A stretch of DNA of 64,000 bases from Pseudonocardia alni. GTDB taxonomy: Bacteria; Actinomycetota; Actinomycetes; Mycobacteriales; Pseudonocardiaceae. The position numbers and the translations under genes were made by a program. Below the pieces are notes generated by a model that searched no databases, was not told the origin of the DNA, and saw nothing but the letters and a program-made list of their open reading frames with translations. Below are positions 54,963 to 63,294 of this stretch, piece after piece. The stretch is taken from NCBI RefSeq assembly GCF_002813375.1, contig NZ_PHUJ01000001.1, positions 44,234 through 108,233 on the forward strand. The letters are read 5' to 3'. Numbering within the stretch: position 1 is the first letter of the stretch; each line of letters begins with the position of its first letter.

Positions 54963-55052
54963 TGGAAGTAGAGATGCCCCGGCGGGTGCGACCGCCGAGG
55001 CATCTGAGCAGACAACCGGACTGATCCCCCATCACGAGGAAGCCAGGCGCCC

Positions 55053-55343
55053 ATGAAGACCGTACCCAGAAGCGTCGACTCTCAGGCGGTGCCCGGCCGT
55101 CTGCCGTGTGCCGATACCGACGTGATCGAGCTGTTCTTCCCCGTCGGCACCGCTGGGCCGGCCCTGCAGCAGATCGCCGAGGCCAAGACCATCTGCCGTC
55201 ACTGCCCGGTGCTCCAGGCCTGCCGGGCCGAGGCGCTGGCTCGGCCCGGCGCATTCACCCACGGCGTCGTGGGTGGACTCAGCGAGGACGAGCGGAACGC
55301 GCTGCTGCGGCGTCGCGCGGCACGACGAGCGGGGATCCGATGA
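55053..55343 (+). CDS. WhiB-family iron-sulfur regulator
   Basis: A 96-residue protein. Four cluster cysteines: LPCADTD (~19), ICRHCPV (CxxC at ~48/51) and QACRAE (~57). GVVGGLSEDER is the G(V/I)WGG-like turn but with the usual Trp replaced by Val. C-terminal RRRAARRAGIR is the basic DNA-binding tail. WhiB proteins bind a [4Fe-4S] cluster and regulate development or stress; plasmid copies often control transfer genes. The next gene overlaps its stop. Confidence 0.9.
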   Translation: MKTVPRSVDSQAVPGRLPCADTDVIELFFPVGTAGPALQQIAEAKTICRHCPVLQACRAEALARPGAFTHGVVGGLSEDERNALLRRRAARRAGIR

Positions 55344-56371
55344 GCGCCCCGACCAGCAACGGCCACCGTCCGACGCCGCCGTCCACTCTCTCGGCCGAGC
55401 AGTGGGGGAGCGAGCTCATCCCCTCCGGCACCACGCGTGAGGACGACCCGGTCGAAGAAAGCGTCGCCGACACCGACGAGGTCCGGGCGCTGGCTCGCCA
55501 GGTTCACCAGGCTCGAGGCCTCGTCGCCCTCCAGGACGACCCGGCCCTGCACGAAGCACTGTCCGAGCGAGAGCGGCGAGCTGACCGCAAGGTCACCGAG
55601 CGGATCCGCAGTGCCCGGCGGGCCGAGCGGCGCCGGACCGCGCTCGCCGAGGTCGCCGGCACCCGACGCGACAGGCAGGAAGCTCGCTGGGTCGGCAGGG
55701 CACGGACCAGCAAGGAACGCCTGCTCAACCCCAACCGGCGCCTCGCCGCGACCTATCGCCGCTACGTCGCGCTGTCCTGCGTACCTCCAACCCTCATCGG
55801 TTTCGGAGTGGTATTCATGTCGGCGACCGTGCACGACGGTGTCGTCGGCATGGACGGGCCGTGGGTGGGTTACCTGATCGAGCCGATGGCGTCGGTGCTG
55901 CTGGTCGTCAGCCTCCTGATCGGCTTCACCGCAGTACAGAACAGCCGGCAGGTCCCCCGAGGCCTCTACGTCCTCGACGGCGGCCTCGCGCTGGCCTCGC
56001 TGGTGTTGACGGTCGTCCCGTGGGGTCTGCGTTACGGCTTCGACGCGGGGTCGACTATGGCCCACACCCTGCCGTCACTGCTGGTCGTTGCGGCGGTGGT
56101 CGTTCAGCATCTGCTGCACTCGGTGTTCCGGCCGATCTTCGCCGAGCTCTACGAGGAGCTGCAGCCCTCGCGGCTGACCGACCAGACCGCCGACACCGTC
56201 GTGCTCTACGAGCGGACCCGTCGCGCGATCGACGACCAGCAGATTCCACTCTCTGCCTCTGGAGCACCGTCGCGAGAGGCGATCCGCAAGCGGTTCGGCG
56301 TGGGCAAGGTCCGCTCCCAGCTCGCCGGCGACGCCTACGAGCTCGTCCAGCAAACCCTCGACCCGCGGTAG
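55340..56371 (+). CDS. Membrane protein of the transfer module
   Basis: A 343-residue protein from ATG 55340 (overlaps whiB stop). Residues 1-145 are hydrophilic with a strongly charged helical segment (ERERRADRKVTERIRSARRA); about four transmembrane helices follow (YVALSCVPPTLIGFGVVFMS; MASVLLVVSLLIGFTAV; GLALASLVLTVVPWGL; LPSLLVVAAVVVQHLL), then a cytoplasmic tail. Resembles TraA/Spd-type membrane proteins of actinomycete conjugative plasmids by layout, not by a diagnostic motif. Confidence 0.7.
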   Translation: MSAPTSNGHRPTPPSTLSAEQWGSELIPSGTTREDDPVEESVADTDEVRALARQVHQARGLVALQDDPALHEALSERERRADRKVTERIRSARRAERRRTALAEVAGTRRDRQEARWVGRARTSKERLLNPNRRLAATYRRYVALSCVPPTLIGFGVVFMSATVHDGVVGMDGPWVGYLIEPMASVLLVVSLLIGFTAVQNSRQVPRGLYVLDGGLALASLVLTVVPWGLRYGFDAGSTMAHTLPSLLVVAAVVVQHLLHSVFRPIFAELYEELQPSRLTDQTADTVVLYERTRRAIDDQQIPLSASGAPSREAIRKRFGVGKVRSQLAGDAYELVQQTLDPR

Positions 56372-56423
56372 CGCCAACCATGCGCCCGGGCCGCCGGCCC
56401 GGGGCGCTACCGCCGCAAGTCCT

Positions 56424-56456
56424 CTCCCCGGCGCCGCACCCCCAGGCGCCGGGGAG
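56424..56456 (+). terminator. Hairpin between transfer genes (attenuator or terminator)
   Basis: CTCCCCGGCGCC pairs with GGCGCCGGGGAG (12 bases, nine-base loop). No T-tract follows; it may lower expression of downstream genes or stabilise mRNA. Confidence 0.5.
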
Positions 56457-56487
56457 GGGACCCCTCCGATCTCCAGGAGCGCACCTC

Positions 56488-56703
56488 ATGTCCGACCGGA
56501 TCACAATCACGCTGGTCACAGGCTCCGAACGCCACCGGACCAGCGAGCCGATCGACGCCCCCGTCGACGACCCGCACCAGATCTGGGCGCACGTGCTCGA
56601 GCTCGCCGACCGGATCGGCGGCCTGGCCCGCCATGCCTACCTCGCCGAGATCGCCGTCGCCGAGACCGGCCTGCCGCTCTACGACCTGCGGTGCCTGGGA
56701 TGA
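56488..56703 (+). CDS. Small hypothetical protein (71 residues)
   Basis: ATG 56488 follows AGGAGC. MSDRITITLVTGSERHR begins a short strand, then helical HQIWAHVLELADRIGGLARH. Stop overlaps the next ATG (56700). Component of the coupled transfer operon; unknown role. Confidence 0.65.
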   Translation: MSDRITITLVTGSERHRTSEPIDAPVDDPHQIWAHVLELADRIGGLARHAYLAEIAVAETGLPLYDLRCLG

Positions 56704-57002
56704 GCGGGCACCGCAGAAGCAACGCGGCCGCGGCCGGCGAGTTGCCACCCACGCTGCGTCGCTCCCGCCCGGACCGCCGCCGCGCCGCGCTCGCCACCCG
56801 ATTCGCCAAGACCACCACCGACATCGAACGAGCCGTGTGCGCCTTCGACTACTTCCGAGGTGCCGCCAGCCGGCGCCACCCCCGGCCTGACGCCGCCGCC
56901 GAACTCGTCGCCGCCGTGATTGGCCAGCTCATCGAAGCGGGCGACCACCTTCTGCGCATGCAGGCACGAGAGCCCCTCAGCCCGAGGAAGGACACCGCAT
57001 GA
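56700..57002 (+). CDS. Small hypothetical protein (100 residues)
   Basis: ATG 56700 overlaps the preceding stop, and its own stop overlaps ATG 56999. Basic N-terminus (RRSRPDRRRAALATRFAK), helical C-terminus (AAELVAAVIGQLIEAGDHLL). No recognised domain; part of the transfer operon. Confidence 0.65.
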   Translation: MSGHRRSNAAAAGELPPTLRRSRPDRRRAALATRFAKTTTDIERAVCAFDYFRGAASRRHPRPDAAAELVAAVIGQLIEAGDHLLRMQAREPLSPRKDTA

Positions 57003-57526
57003 GCGAGCACGACGCCGCCCTCGACACCGCGGCGCCCGACTCGGGCCAACAGGAGACCCCGGCCCTGCCCAGCCCGCGTGTCACTGCGGCCACCCCGGCC
57101 GCGAACCCGGACGGCGAGCCGGAGGTCGAGGTCGACCGACCGCGTGCCGGGTGGCCAACCGTGCCCAATCGGCGCCAGGGAGCCCTGCACGCGGTCACCA
57201 CCGCGGCGGCCGAGCTGCGTTTCGTGCACGAGCAGCCGGCCAGCCTGAAGCAGAGCCTCGCCCTGGCCCGTCAGGGCGCCTGGACGACCACCCGGACCGG
57301 CCCGCTGCGCCGCGCCGCGGTCGTCCACGTCTGGTGCATCCAGGCGCCCGTCCTGGTCATCGGCGCCCTGATCGCCTGGGCCGCCCGGACCCCGGGTCGC
57401 CTCTGGACGGTCGCCTTCCTACTGCTGAACGTCGCGACCGCGCTCGACCAGATCCCGGTTGTCCGCCTGCTCATACCCGAGTTCCTGACCTGGCCCTACT
57501 GGCCGCCCTTCTGCTGGATCAACTGA
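56999..57526 (+). CDS. Membrane protein of the transfer operon
   Basis: A 175-residue protein with a ~60-residue hydrophilic Pro-rich N-terminus, then two hydrophobic segments (AAVVHVWCIQAPVLVIGALI; LWTVAFLLLNVATAL) and an aromatic end (WPYWPPFCWIN). Coupled start (ATGA). Probably part of a transfer membrane complex by position. Confidence 0.7.
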   Translation: MSEHDAALDTAAPDSGQQETPALPSPRVTAATPAANPDGEPEVEVDRPRAGWPTVPNRRQGALHAVTTAAAELRFVHEQPASLKQSLALARQGAWTTTRTGPLRRAAVVHVWCIQAPVLVIGALIAWAARTPGRLWTVAFLLLNVATALDQIPVVRLLIPEFLTWPYWPPFCWIN

Positions 57527-57536
57527 GGAGTCCGAC

Positions 57537-57983
57537 ATGAACGCTGCAGCCTTCGCCGGCACCGGCAGCATCGCCGCACTGGCCCTGCTGTTCGGCCTCT
57601 GGCTCTACTACCACGACGACATGCGCAAGACCACGAGCCTGCTCTTCCTAATTGCCGGGACCGGCCTCGGCGGCCTCATCGGCGCGCTCATCGCCCAGGC
57701 CTACGGCGTAGCGGCCAACGCCACCCCCCTGGCGACCCGCCTGCTCGGCTTCGGCGGCGCGGTCATCCTCGGCGGGATCGCCATCGTGATGACCCTCGAG
57801 GTCGTGATCAAGGGGATCTTCCCGAAGACGGCCAGGCCCAACCGCATCCATCCCTGGCTCGCGCTCGCGGCGCCGACCATCGGTCTCGCCAGTGGGGTGC
57901 CGATCCTCTACGGCCTCTACCGCCTGGTCGCCACCGGCATGGGCAACGCCGGATCCATCGCCCAGCAGTGGTTCGTGGGGTGA
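57537..57983 (+). CDS. Four-span membrane protein of the transfer operon
   Basis: A 148-residue, highly hydrophobic protein with about four transmembrane helices (IAALALLFGLWLYY; LLFLIAGTGLGGLIGALIAQ; LLGFGGAVILGGIAIVMTLE; LALAAPTIGLASGVPILYGL). ATG 57537 lies ten bases after the previous stop and follows GAGGAG. Resembles SpdB-like small transfer membrane proteins by topology. Confidence 0.7.
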   Translation: MNAAAFAGTGSIAALALLFGLWLYYHDDMRKTTSLLFLIAGTGLGGLIGALIAQAYGVAANATPLATRLLGFGGAVILGGIAIVMTLEVVIKGIFPKTARPNRIHPWLALAAPTIGLASGVPILYGLYRLVATGMGNAGSIAQQWFVG

Positions 57984-57989
57984 TCGACG

Positions 57990-59018
57990 ATGGAAACGCT
58001 CGTGCTGGTCGCGCTCATCACCTGGGGACTCGCCCGCTACGCAGGCACCGAGCTCATCGCCACCGCCCGCGGCACCGAACCACCGCGCCTGCGCGACCGC
58101 CAGCGCCGCGCCGAACGCGCCCACGAGCGCCGGATGGCCCGGGAAACCCGCCGCACCGGCCCCAGCGTCGGCGACGCACTGGCCCAACGCATCGCCGATC
58201 GCATCGCCCATCCCCGCGGCCCTCGCTCGCCCGGGCCCGCCCGGGCAGCGATGGGGGAGTGGTGGTCCGACGCCTGGGGCTACGCCACCGAGCGACGCCG
58301 TGAACGCCACCAGCGCCACGCCGACGGCGACCTGCTGCGACAGCGCCTGGCCCGCAACCTCCGCCAGCGATTCGGCGACACAACCGACCCGCACTGGCGA
58401 CCGCGGCCGACCACCGCCCAACGCCCACCCCATCGCACGGACAACGCCGACCCGGTCGTCATCGACGCCGAGCCGACCCCAGCCCCGCCCACCGACCACA
58501 CCAAACCCGCACCGGTCGAGGAGACCCCGACCGACGGCCCCCCGGAGGACCCCGAAAAGCCCAACCAGCACGAACCCGACCACACCCAGCAGCCCGAAGC
58601 CATCCACACCGAGCCCGACACCGAGCCCGAGCCGCGGTCCGCGGCCGAACACCAGTCCACCGCCACGATCCACCCCATCCGGAAGGACATCCCGATGACC
58701 GGCGCCAACCCGAACCTGACCAGCGGCGAGACCCTCGATCCCGGCAGTGCCAACCACTTCTGCGAGCAGATGCAGAACGTCGGTCAGCGACTTCTGACCG
58801 AGCTCGATCAGTCCGTCGCCTCCCTGACGCAGGCAGGCGTCAGCGGCGAACCCATCCGCCTGCTCGAGCAGATGCGCGAGAACGCCCAGCTGTTCACCAG
58901 CTCCGCCGGTGAGGCCAAGACCCACTTCGGCCGGCACCTCAACACCCAGGACCAGGTGCTCAGCGACGACACCCTCGCCGGAACCGTCAACGGCACCTAC
59001 ATCGGCACTCGCTCCTAG
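57990..59018 (+). CDS. Transfer-operon protein with N-terminal anchor and long acidic linker
   Basis: A 342-residue protein. One hydrophobic segment at the start (LVLVALITWGLARYAG), a basic Arg-rich region to ~residue 140, a Pro/Glu/Thr-rich linker to ~235, then a compact helical C-terminal domain (FCEQMQNVGQRLLTELDQSV ... NAQLFTSSAGEAKTHFGRHL). The C-terminal part could be a separate functional module joined by the linker. No family recognised. Confidence 0.7.
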   Translation: METLVLVALITWGLARYAGTELIATARGTEPPRLRDRQRRAERAHERRMARETRRTGPSVGDALAQRIADRIAHPRGPRSPGPARAAMGEWWSDAWGYATERRRERHQRHADGDLLRQRLARNLRQRFGDTTDPHWRPRPTTAQRPPHRTDNADPVVIDAEPTPAPPTDHTKPAPVEETPTDGPPEDPEKPNQHEPDHTQQPEAIHTEPDTEPEPRSAAEHQSTATIHPIRKDIPMTGANPNLTSGETLDPGSANHFCEQMQNVGQRLLTELDQSVASLTQAGVSGEPIRLLEQMRENAQLFTSSAGEAKTHFGRHLNTQDQVLSDDTLAGTVNGTYIGTRS

Positions 59019-59128
59019 CCCGACAGCCCCGCCCCCAGGACTGACCCCGGTCGCTGGGCACCCGCGTCGCGGCGGAGCGGTGGCACTCCGACAAGCACTC
59101 CAGCACCACAACGACGAAGGGACTTGCG

Positions 59129-61345
59129 ATGCCCAGGCAGCAGAGCGTCGCCGGCACCAACCTCACCCCAGAGGTCCTGGCCCGCGCCCTGCAGCGCCTG
59201 GTCGACGAGGACACCAGCCCGGCCACTCCCTCCGCCGAGCTCGCCGTGCGCCAGCCCACCACTGTGCTGCGCAAGGAGACGCCCCGGCGGTCGGCGATCA
59301 GCGATCACCACGATCACATCCGAGCTGAGAACGCCGCCCGCCGTGCCCCCTACCTGGCGACCTCCGCCACGGCCGCCGCCGGCTACCTCGGCTGGGGTCT
59401 GACCGAACTCGTCGGCCTCGCCGCCGGCCCCGGCGCCGAGCTGGCCACGACCACCGGCATCGGTCTCACCTCCCTCGGAGCGATCGCCGGTGCTCGCGCC
59501 CTGCTCCACAGCCGCATCCCGGCCTTCTGGCGCCGGCAGTCCTGGGCCGCGGGCGCAGGCACCGCGGCCTGGATCACCGCCGCCTCTGCCGTCGGCCCCG
59601 CCAACTGGACGATGACGGCGCTGCTCGCCGGAGGCGCTGCCGCGACCTGGGCCAGCTGGATGAAGCAGCACAGCATCCCCGACGTCGACCTCAACGCTCC
59701 CCAGCTGCCCGAGGCGAGCGACGAGACCACCAGCGGTGACTACGGCGACACGCTGGCCCAGCGCTGGTCCGAGAGCGTCAGCCGCCGCGGCAAGGCACTG
59801 CCCGGATCCATGCTCACCGACCGCGTCGATCTCAGCCGCGCCATCCGCTGGACCGTGCGCACCCCGGCCGGCGACGCCTCTTTCGACGACGTGTTCGGCC
59901 GCCGCCCCCGCATCGCTGGCGCGCTCGGCGTCTCGGCGAAGAACTTGATCATCGAACCGCACGAGGACAACGAAGCCTGGGCCTACCTGACCGTCATCGT
60001 GCGCGACTTGCTCTCCGGCGGCATCCCCTACCGAGGCCCGCGCTACGACAACGGCGTCATCCCCCTCGGCCCGTTCGCAGACGGCGAGGGCGACATGCAG
60101 TTCTACGCCGTCGAGGACATCGGCGTGCGCAACGGCCTGGTCACCGGTGAGCCAGGATCGGGAAAGTCAGCCTGCCTCGAGGCGATCGGGCTCGGTATCA
60201 AGCAGAGCGCTGTCTGGCACCTGCTGTTCGGCGACGGCGACCCCGACGGAGGGTCCAGCCCCGTACTCAACGACATCAGCGACTGGGCCGAGGCCGGGCC
60301 CCGCCAGGTGCTCGCCCAGCTCGAAGCCATCGAGGCCGCCCTCGAGATCCGCAGCCTGCTCAAGTCCACCCTCACCGAGGGCCCCGACGGCCCGGTTCGA
60401 ATCACCGACCCCTCGCAGCAAAGCCCCCTGCGTAAGCTGCTGCCCAGCACCACCATCCCCGGCCTGATGTGGATCATCGACGAGCTGCAGCGGCTCAGCA
60501 CCGACGCCTGGCTCGCATCGCAGGATTTCATCCCGCGCCTCGAACGTGTCGTGCGGATCGGCCGCAAGTACGGCGTCGCCGTGGTCGTCGGGACCCAGTC
60601 CCTGCTCGCTGGCGACTACGGCAACAGCACCGTGCTGCGTGGCTACCTGATGGCCCGCAACCTGTTCGCCTTCCGCAACATGAACCGCAGCGAGAACGCG
60701 GTGGTCGGCGGGATGGCCGTCACCCCAGGGTCTCTGCCTCCTGGAGGTGGCTACTGCTTCGCCATCGCCGGTGGCCGCTTGTCGATGGGCCGCGTCGCCT
60801 GGGCTCCCGACCTGGGGGAATGGGCCACAGCTCTCCCGTCATGCGCGCTCGACGAGAACACCGCCCTGGCCATGCGCGACTTCCAGCCCGCGATCGAGCA
60901 GAGCCCGGGCGCCCGCTTTGCCGCGCAGGTCGAGAAGCTCCACGCCTGGCGGCGCCGGAAGGAGTCCGGCGAACCCGTCGACGTCCCTGCCACGACCGTA
61001 GGCGACGCCGTTGAGGCCGCTCTGCCGGCGTTCATGCAAGGACTCCAGATCCCGTCCGCGCTCAGTGCGCAGAACGTCGTCGCGCTGCGCCCACGACCGA
61101 CCAGCTCGCCGGCTCCCGACGGCCCGCAGGCCGCCCCGGACATCGAAGGGCTCCCCGCCAGCCAACAGGAGGTTCTACGCGCGCTCCAGGCCGGTTGTCG
61201 CCGCACTGGCGAGATCGTCGCCGCGACCGGTCTCAAGGCACCCGCCGTGTCCAAGTCGCTCGGCGCGCTCGCCGAGATGGGCGTCGCCCACAAGATCGCT
61301 CACGGGCAGTGGGAACCGGCCGGGACTGAAAGCCAGACCGGATGA
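59129..61345 (+). CDS. TraB-like FtsK/SpoIIIE conjugative DNA translocase
   Basis: A 738-residue protein. Residues ~75-180 hold about four transmembrane helices; the motor domain has Walker A VTGEPGSGKSACLEA (~residues 338-351), Walker B GLMWIIDELQRL (~443-454) and IGRKYGVAVVVGTQSLLAGD; C-terminal residues ~670-738 form a winged helix (SQQEVLRALQAGCRR-TGEIV; ATGLKAPAVSKSLGALAEMG) like TraB or FtsK-gamma domains that read repeats. In actinomycetes a single such protein moves double-stranded plasmid DNA between mycelia. Terminal large gene of the operon starting at whiB. Confidence 0.9.
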   Translation: MPRQQSVAGTNLTPEVLARALQRLVDEDTSPATPSAELAVRQPTTVLRKETPRRSAISDHHDHIRAENAARRAPYLATSATAAAGYLGWGLTELVGLAAGPGAELATTTGIGLTSLGAIAGARALLHSRIPAFWRRQSWAAGAGTAAWITAASAVGPANWTMTALLAGGAAATWASWMKQHSIPDVDLNAPQLPEASDETTSGDYGDTLAQRWSESVSRRGKALPGSMLTDRVDLSRAIRWTVRTPAGDASFDDVFGRRPRIAGALGVSAKNLIIEPHEDNEAWAYLTVIVRDLLSGGIPYRGPRYDNGVIPLGPFADGEGDMQFYAVEDIGVRNGLVTGEPGSGKSACLEAIGLGIKQSAVWHLLFGDGDPDGGSSPVLNDISDWAEAGPRQVLAQLEAIEAALEIRSLLKSTLTEGPDGPVRITDPSQQSPLRKLLPSTTIPGLMWIIDELQRLSTDAWLASQDFIPRLERVVRIGRKYGVAVVVGTQSLLAGDYGNSTVLRGYLMARNLFAFRNMNRSENAVVGGMAVTPGSLPPGGGYCFAIAGGRLSMGRVAWAPDLGEWATALPSCALDENTALAMRDFQPAIEQSPGARFAAQVEKLHAWRRRKESGEPVDVPATTVGDAVEAALPAFMQGLQIPSALSAQNVVALRPRPTSSPAPDGPQAAPDIEGLPASQQEVLRALQAGCRRTGEIVAATGLKAPAVSKSLGALAEMGVAHKIAHGQWEPAGTESQTG

Positions 61346-61365
61346 AAGGCGCACCGACACCACTC

Positions 61366-61404
61366 GCTAATTGGTACGGTACTTGGTACTGTACTGGCTA
61401 ATTG
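61366..61404. promoter_or_regulatory. Tandem GGTACnGTAC operator flanked by GCTAATT repeats
   Basis: GGTACGGTAC and GGTACTGTAC lie 12 bases apart (61373 and 61385), enclosed by GCTAATT at 61366 and 61398. The AT-rich repeated array sits in the gap before the second whiB gene. It is a strong candidate binding site for a transfer repressor or activator. Confidence 0.7.
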
Positions 61405-61490
61405 ACGTCGTCATCACACGAGGCGGCCCGAGCGCTCACCTTCCACAGATCCCGCCCGGGCCGCTCCGACCTCATCGATCGGAGAACGAA

Positions 61491-61850
61491 GTGTCTCAGC
61501 TGTCCGCCCCCAGCCCGGGGAGCGCCACGGCCTCCTCGCAGCGCCCGGGCCTCGCCTACGTCCCGGAGGACTTCGACCACCTGTTGCTGGCACTCCTCAG
61601 CGAACCCCCGCCCTCCGAGCCGGACTGGCGGGAGCACGGACTGTGCGCCCAGACCGACCCCGACGCCTTCTTCCCCGAGAAGGGGGGATCCAGCCGGGAC
61701 GCGAAGCGCGTCTGTGATCGCTGCGAGGTCCGGGACGACTGCCTCACCTACGCCATCGAGCACGACGAGCGATTCGGCATCTGGGGCGGCGCGTCCGAGA
61801 GGGAGCGGCGCCAGATCCGCCGCGAGCAGCAGTTGGAGGGGCCCCGATGA
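61491..61850 (+). CDS. WhiB-family iron-sulfur regulator
   Basis: A 119-residue protein from GTG 61491, which follows GGAGAACGAA; the open frame runs upstream across the operator array but has no site. Cluster cysteines in GLCAQTD (~62), RVCDRCEVRDDC (CxxCx5C at ~84/87/93). GIWGGASERERRQIRREQQL is the intact turn and basic tail. Second WhiB in 6.5 kb. Overlaps the SsgA-like gene start (ATGA at 61847). Confidence 0.92.
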   Translation: MSQLSAPSPGSATASSQRPGLAYVPEDFDHLLLALLSEPPPSEPDWREHGLCAQTDPDAFFPEKGGSSRDAKRVCDRCEVRDDCLTYAIEHDERFGIWGGASERERRQIRREQQLEGPR

Positions 61851-62348
61851 CCGACACTCAGCCCGACCGCGGCGGTGTCGGTCTCAACAAGATCTGTACC
61901 CAGGTCATCGGGCGCATCTACCAGCTCCAGCTGGCCCCGAGCCCGGCATTCGTGAGCTGCCGGTCCACGTCGAGATGACCTACCGCCGCAGCCGCCCTTC
62001 GAGCTGGAGGTGCGATTCCGGACCTGCGGTGACACCACGAGCGTGACCTGGTGCATCGGCCGGGAGCTGCTCTCGGCCGGGCTCACCGGGGCGTCGTCCG
62101 AGGTGGACGACGCCGCTCAGCACCTTGCCCGCGACGTCCAGATCAGTACCCACGCTCTATCGCGGCACGACTGGACACTCATCACCCTCCGATCACCCAG
62201 CGGAACAGCCGAGATCGGCCTACCCAGCCACGAGCTCATCGAGTTCATCGACCGCACGGAAGACGTCGTGGCCGCTGGTATGGAAGGACCACTCGTTGCC
62301 GAGGCTGACCTCGCGGCCCTGTTTGACGAGCCAGGTCCGGTCTGGTGA
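61847..62348 (+). pseudogene. SsgA/SALP-like gene, frameshifted twice
   Basis: Three consecutive frames together encode an SsgA-like protein of ~165 residues: MTDTQPDRGGVGLNKI ... YQLQLA, then PGIRELPVHVEMTYRRS, then FELEVRFRTCGDTTSVTWCIGR (read across two frames) to a complete C-terminus. LPVHVEMTYRR and VTWCIGRELLSAGL match SALP family positions. SALPs control septation and sporulation in actinomycetes. Two single-base shifts (~61930-61940 and ~61995-62005) break it; sequencing indels are an alternative. Confidence 0.65.
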
Positions 62349-62358
62349 GCAGACTGGC

Positions 62359-62378
62359 TGATCACTCGGCCGTGATCA
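62359..62378. promoter_or_regulatory. Inverted repeat TGATCAC / GTGATCA
   Basis: Seven-base perfect arms with a six-base spacer, 11 bases after the SsgA-like stop. Could be an operator for downstream genes or a weak terminator; no T-tract. Confidence 0.5.
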
Positions 62379-62610
62379 CACAGCTCGGCCCCTCCCGGAC
62401 CGGGCCTGTCGGGGACTCGGCGCGAGCGCGGCGGTGCTGGTCCGGCTGACCTGTCGTGCCATCACCCACCGGGGTGGGCCCGGCGCCCGCCGAGCCCACC
62501 CCGTCACCCGACGACAAGCGCCAGCCCGGCCGGGCCAGCGCACGACGTCCGCAGGAACCCCGCGGACAGCCCACCCCGAGCCCGTCCCGTCCGATCGTCC
62601 TAGGAGAGCC

Positions 62611-62953
62611 GTGATACCCACCGCCGCCGTCCTCACCGACACCAGCGACAGCGCTAGTGCTACCTCCGCCGGGCGGGACAACGCGGCGCGGTCGTACGGA
62701 TGGTGCCCGTCCTGCGGGGACTGGTTCTCCCACTGCAGGTCGTGCTCTGCATGCCCGAAGGGCGGCACACACCACGACGAACTGTCCGAACGCGTCCCGG
62801 ACCCGCTGCTGACCGGTCCCCGACCCTCCGCACGGTGCACCCCCGCGCGCAACTCCGTCGCTGATGTGCGCCTCTTCCTCGGTCCGCACGGCACCGACCC
62901 AGACCCCAGCAGCCAGCCCAACGTGACCATCGATCCCCGCCCCCGGGACGGAG
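62611..62953 (+). CDS. Cysteine-rich small protein, 3' end uncertain
   Basis: GTG 62611 follows TAGGAGAG. YGWCPSCGDWFSHCRSCSAC (residues ~30-49) gives CxxC and CxxCxxC pairs of a zinc ribbon. Past ~residue 70 coding character weakens, and the frame stays open into following genes, so a frameshift or missing stop is likely before 62953. 260 bases upstream (62349-62610) hold no gene I recognise. Confidence 0.45.
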
Positions 62954-63152
62954 ATGGGCTTGGCCACTGTGACCGGTCCTTGCCGCTGCGCCCGATCGGC
63001 CTGCACCCGCGCCGCCCGGGTGGGACGAGCTCGCTGCGCTCGTCGGCCTGGCGGCCGATCCCACACCGCTCGGGCGAGCTGGTCCGCCCGACCGGTCAGC
63101 CGGACCGGTCCCGGACGTGGCGCCCACCCCGACCGGGGCCGGCAAACGATGA
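62954..63152 (+). pseudogene. Small gene with single-base frameshift
   Basis: ATG 62954 follows GGGACGGAG and reads MGLATVTGP; one base out, another frame continues as LAAAPDRPAPAPPGWDELAA and LVGLAADPTPLGRAGPPDRS to a TGA overlapping the next ATG (63149). The coupling suggests the second frame is the true end. Product unknown, ~66 residues. Confidence 0.45.
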
Positions 63153-63292
63153 GCACGGAGGTCAACATGGCAGCGAAGTCTTCTCCCGGAGATGGTTCCC
63201 ACGGCCGCGGGATTCGCGGCGACAACCTCGCCGTGAGCACCCCGTCGCGGGTCTACACGCTGGTTCGCGCTCTGCTGTTCGGGGCGCGGTAA
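63149..63292 (+). CDS. 47-residue peptide, possible modified-peptide precursor
   Basis: ATG 63149 overlaps the previous stop; TAA ends two bases before the asparagine-synthetase-like start at 63295. Sequence begins MSTEVNMAAKSSPGDGSHGR and ends TLVRALLFGAR. Small size, Gly-rich middle and tight link to an amide-forming enzyme resemble RiPP precursor arrangements, but no lasso-type leader motif (YxxPxL) or conserved Thr at the cut site is visible. Could be an unrelated small protein. Confidence 0.5.
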   Translation: MSTEVNMAAKSSPGDGSHGRGIRGDNLAVSTPSRVYTLVRALLFGAR

Positions 63293-63294
63293 CG

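Noticed and set aside
63149..63292. Calling the 47-residue peptide a lasso peptide precursor
   Set aside because: No YxxPxL leader motif, no conserved penultimate Thr and no plausible Gly1 to Asp/Glu7-9 ring could be placed; the neighbouring enzyme is also frameshifted.
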